Source: Chelonoidis abingdonii (taxonomy: Eukaryota; Chordata; Testudines; Testudinidae). Taken from it: a DNA stretch of 64,000 nucleotides. Every line of letters begins with the position of its first letter. Position 1 is the stretch's first letter. The position numbers and the translations under genes were made by a program. The DNA lies in assembly GCF_003597395.2 (NCBI RefSeq), contig NC_133782.1, positions 9,378,534 to 9,442,533 of the forward strand, in the 5' to 3' direction. Below the pieces are notes generated by a model. That model was not told the DNA's origin and ran no database searches. It saw only the letters and a list, made by a program, of their open reading frames with translations. This document shows positions 61,587 through 64,000 of this stretch, one piece after another.

Positions 61587-62744
61587 CAGACGCTCCCTGG
61601 GTTATGCAAGACCCGACTTAAACAAATTCGACCTTATGCAAAAAGTTCCATAAGGCATAAATAAAATTTTTGAGTTGCAGAAAATATTGTGTAGCGTATG
61701 GGAACGCAAAGTACTGAAGTGTGGTGTGCGGAGGAATCAGAGGTGAAAGTAAGCCGGTACAAGCCGGTACGGCGTACCGGCAAGAGCCAGTAAGCCGTGC
61801 TGGACTGCACCGACTTTCGCTGCGGGGATTTAAAGGGCTCTGGGCTCCCTGCTGCAGCTGCAGTCAGCCCAGAGCCCTTTAAACCCCCCACCCACGGCTC
61901 CGGAGGCTGGGCTGGAGCCGGATTTAAAGGGCTTTGGGGTGCCGTGGCTGTGGTCAGCCCAGAGCCCTTTAAACTCCCCGTTGCAGCTGAAATTTAAAGG
62001 GCTCAGAGCTCCTCGCCACTGCAGGCAGCCCAGAGCCCTTTGAATCCCAGCCGCGGCTCCAGTGGCTGGGCTGAGGCCAGGATTTAAAGGGCTTGGAGCT
62101 CCCCTCAGCAGCAGGAGCTCTTGGCCCTTTAAATACCTGCCCCAGCCCCACAAAGCTCAGGGTTCCCCGCGGCAGCCAGAGTCCCGGGCCCTTTAATTTG
62201 CCCCTGAGCTCTGGGGGCCTCCCAGCTACCTCTGCAGCTGGGAGGCCCTGATTGATTTAAAGGCCTTGGGTCTCCCAGCCACAGCTGGTGCCCCAGGGCC
62301 TTTAAATCTTGAGGCCATGCCCCTTCTGGATGAGGTCACGCCCCCCTCAGGACTCCGGCAGTACCAGTAAGTCTTGTAAGTTACATTCACCCCTGCGAGG
62401 AATACAGCAGTAGCATCTCTTACAAAGGAAGGCTTTGAGCTCTCACAGCCTCTCAGTCTCGTATTACTTCAGTGAGACTGTAGTTCTATTGTTTCACCCT
62501 ATTATTTCATTCAAATCGTGCCTGTCTCCTCCTTTCCTTTCTCATCTACAAATTAAGTCCATTGTCATCCATCACCAAAATGCAGCCTTGAGTTACCAGG
62601 GTAACAATAGGATTAAGGTAAATGCAATATTTTTGTTGTAATTGTGTTTTTTATGCTTGCACAATATGTGTTTCAGACTTATGTAAAATTCGGGTTATGC
62701 AAGGATTTCCGGAACGAAACAATTGTGTAGTCAGGGAGTGTCTG
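61587..62744. mobile_element. Tc1/mariner-type element with TA target, split by a hAT
   Basis: Starts cagacgctccctgggttatg and ends gtcagggagtgtctg; the terminal 13 bases match with one difference when inverted. It is flanked by TA at 61585-61586 and 62745-62746. Inner parts (gcaagacccgacttaaac / cttatgtaaaattcgggttatg) are also partly inverse. Without the nested hAT and its duplication it is about 0.49 kb, too short for a transposase. Confidence 0.85.
61738..62395. mobile_element. hAT element nested in the mariner-type element, with palindromic units
   Basis: Starts cagaggtgaaagtaagccgg and ends gtaagttacattcacccctg. The flanks ggaggaat (61730-61737) and cgaggaat (62396-62403) match at seven of eight. 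The interior repeats gatttaaagggctctggg and its inverse cccagagccctttaaa several times at roughly 80-110 base spacing. The frames on both strands here are products of this array. Confidence 0.9.
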
Positions 62745-62746
62745 TA

Positions 62747-64000
62747 GTGTGGTAAGCCTTCAAGGAGCAATCTGACAGTTTAGAGACTATAGCCTCAGGA
62801 AGAGAGTCTTGGGAAACTCCAGCAAAGAGAGCTGAGGCAGTAGTGGGGAGACTGAGGTTTTATGTTTGGCTGTGGACAACTGACCTCAGGAAGAAGGAAT
62901 GGTATCTGCCTGGTGGGAGCCATGGAAAGACTGCTTGTCCAGTGGGAGGCTGGGAAGAGAAAGATGGGTTGAAAGGGCAAAGCGTCCAGATCACAGAAGA
63001 CTAACAGACACAGGCCACAACAGGGCTGAGGAAGTGGTCAAAATGTGGCACAAGAGGTGAAGTTTCTTCTAACACCACAACTTGAAACCAGGGGCAGTAA
63101 GAGCAATTGCTTACACACCTCCTCTTGTATATGTAGACAGCTCTTGGCAAGGACTTACCCTGTGCAGAACTTTCCTATGGGATGTCTGGTCCTTCCCTAT
63201 ACTATCACCACTAAAAGGTCAGGAAAAAGGGAATCTATAAGGCTTAAGATAGAAACGTTAATTTCATTTCAACAGCCATGTGTGTCATTCATTATAAGAG
63301 TTGTGGCTCCAGCTCCAAGCATTTTGGGGTTTTCCCCCCTTGCATCACTTCACAACAGAAGAACACGACAGAGATTTTTAATATAGCTGATGCCTATGAA
63401 TGCACATTCACAAGGTCAAGTATTCAAAGAATGAGATTGATCTTCATGTCAGAAAGGGAATGCATCACTCCTGTCAAACAGAATGAAGTGTTCCAACATT
63501 ATTTAACTGGCTTTAACCTCTAGTTCAAAACAATTTTTGAGATTTTCCCCGCATTTTAGATTTTATGATTTTACAAACATTGTGTTAACATTCCTGTAAT
63601 TTTTTTACACAAACATATTCTGATTGAGTAGATTTATGGGTCACTGAAATTAATCCATCATACCAAAGTAAGGAGAAAAAAAATTGTAAATTTGTAAATT
63701 AATTTTTCATGAGCTTTGATTGTGACTTCAATAGATGTCTTAATTTTTGAAGCAGCTCAATCATTTATCTCTTTTTCCCTCAATGCATACACATCATATT
63801 TCAAAGAACAAAAAGACAAGAAACTTTTTTTTCTTACTAAACTGAGAGTCTTCTATGCTGAAACACACAATAGTCAATTAAAAAAGCAGCAAATTCACTT
63901 TTAATTAACTAGTAAGTTCACTAGTATTTCTACAGCCCTGTTGGAAAACCACTAGACAGTAATAGCTTATTATTCATTTTTTAATTTGAGCTTTGTAAAT
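62747..64000. other. Non-coding DNA, nothing recognised
   Basis: AT-rich, single-copy in appearance. Plus frames 63045-63386 and 63278-63523 carry no recognised domain. Confidence 0.4.

Noticed and set aside
1..64000. CRISPR arrays, operons, ribosome binding sites, riboswitches and prophages
   Set aside because: The sequence is vertebrate nuclear DNA. No direct-repeat and spacer arrays or prokaryotic gene organisation are present.

Overview
The window looks like nuclear DNA from a non-avian sauropsid, most likely a turtle. That call rests on repeat content, not on a host gene: CR1-type LINE tails, old MIR SINEs, an L1 ORF2 remnant, many hAT elements with 8-bp target duplications, and a large PIF/Harbinger element with a family of small elements ending in GTCTACACTG-like sequence. 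The non-repeat DNA is AT-rich. No complete host protein-coding gene is visible; almost every open frame is a chance frame or lies inside a repeat. The sequence seems to be intergenic or intronic. One weak candidate host 3' exon lies on the minus strand (about 25880-28317).

Layout. 1-4194: AT-rich DNA with small fold-back elements. 4195-20121: the most unusual part. A Harbinger-type PIF element spans 12171-20118 (7948 bp). It has 3-bp flanking duplications (aca), a plus-strand DDE transposase gene (12516-13904) and a convergent minus-strand two-exon Myb/SANT-like (trihelix) gene (16054-14135). Both genes are broken by single-base indels, and the three catalytic acidic residues fall in three different frames. 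The 3' half of the element is a mosaic of repeated blocks, including two further copies of the start of the trihelix gene, a near-perfect 83-bp palindrome, and a 67-bp stretch matching the 5' part of U4 snRNA. Upstream, a 2.7-2.9 kb segment is present twice (4280-7140 and 9434-12170). The copies differ mostly by scattered small indels. One is enclosed by bare Harbinger ends; the other lies between a palindromic hAT element (8723-9619) and the full Harbinger.

20122-25355: small fold-back elements, a 1.6-kb hAT with a nested SINE-like fold-back, a probable LTR on the minus strand, and a MIR split by a small DNA element. 25356-41350: mostly single-copy DNA, with a CR1 fragment, an L1 ORF2 remnant (30643-31379, minus), a 720-bp hAT (35346-36065) and small elements. 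41351-64000: a long inverted repeat (41351-41917), several GC-rich hAT elements with clear 8-bp duplications (44686, 49935, 53795, 61738), G-rich minisatellites, MIR and CR1 pieces, and a hAT nested inside a TA-flanked mariner-like element (61587-62744).

The genes that can be seen work together only as transposon parts: the Harbinger transposase cuts and joins, and its trihelix partner is the DNA-binding accessory known for this superfamily. Neither is intact as assembled. All family names are from recognition by eye; no database search was run.
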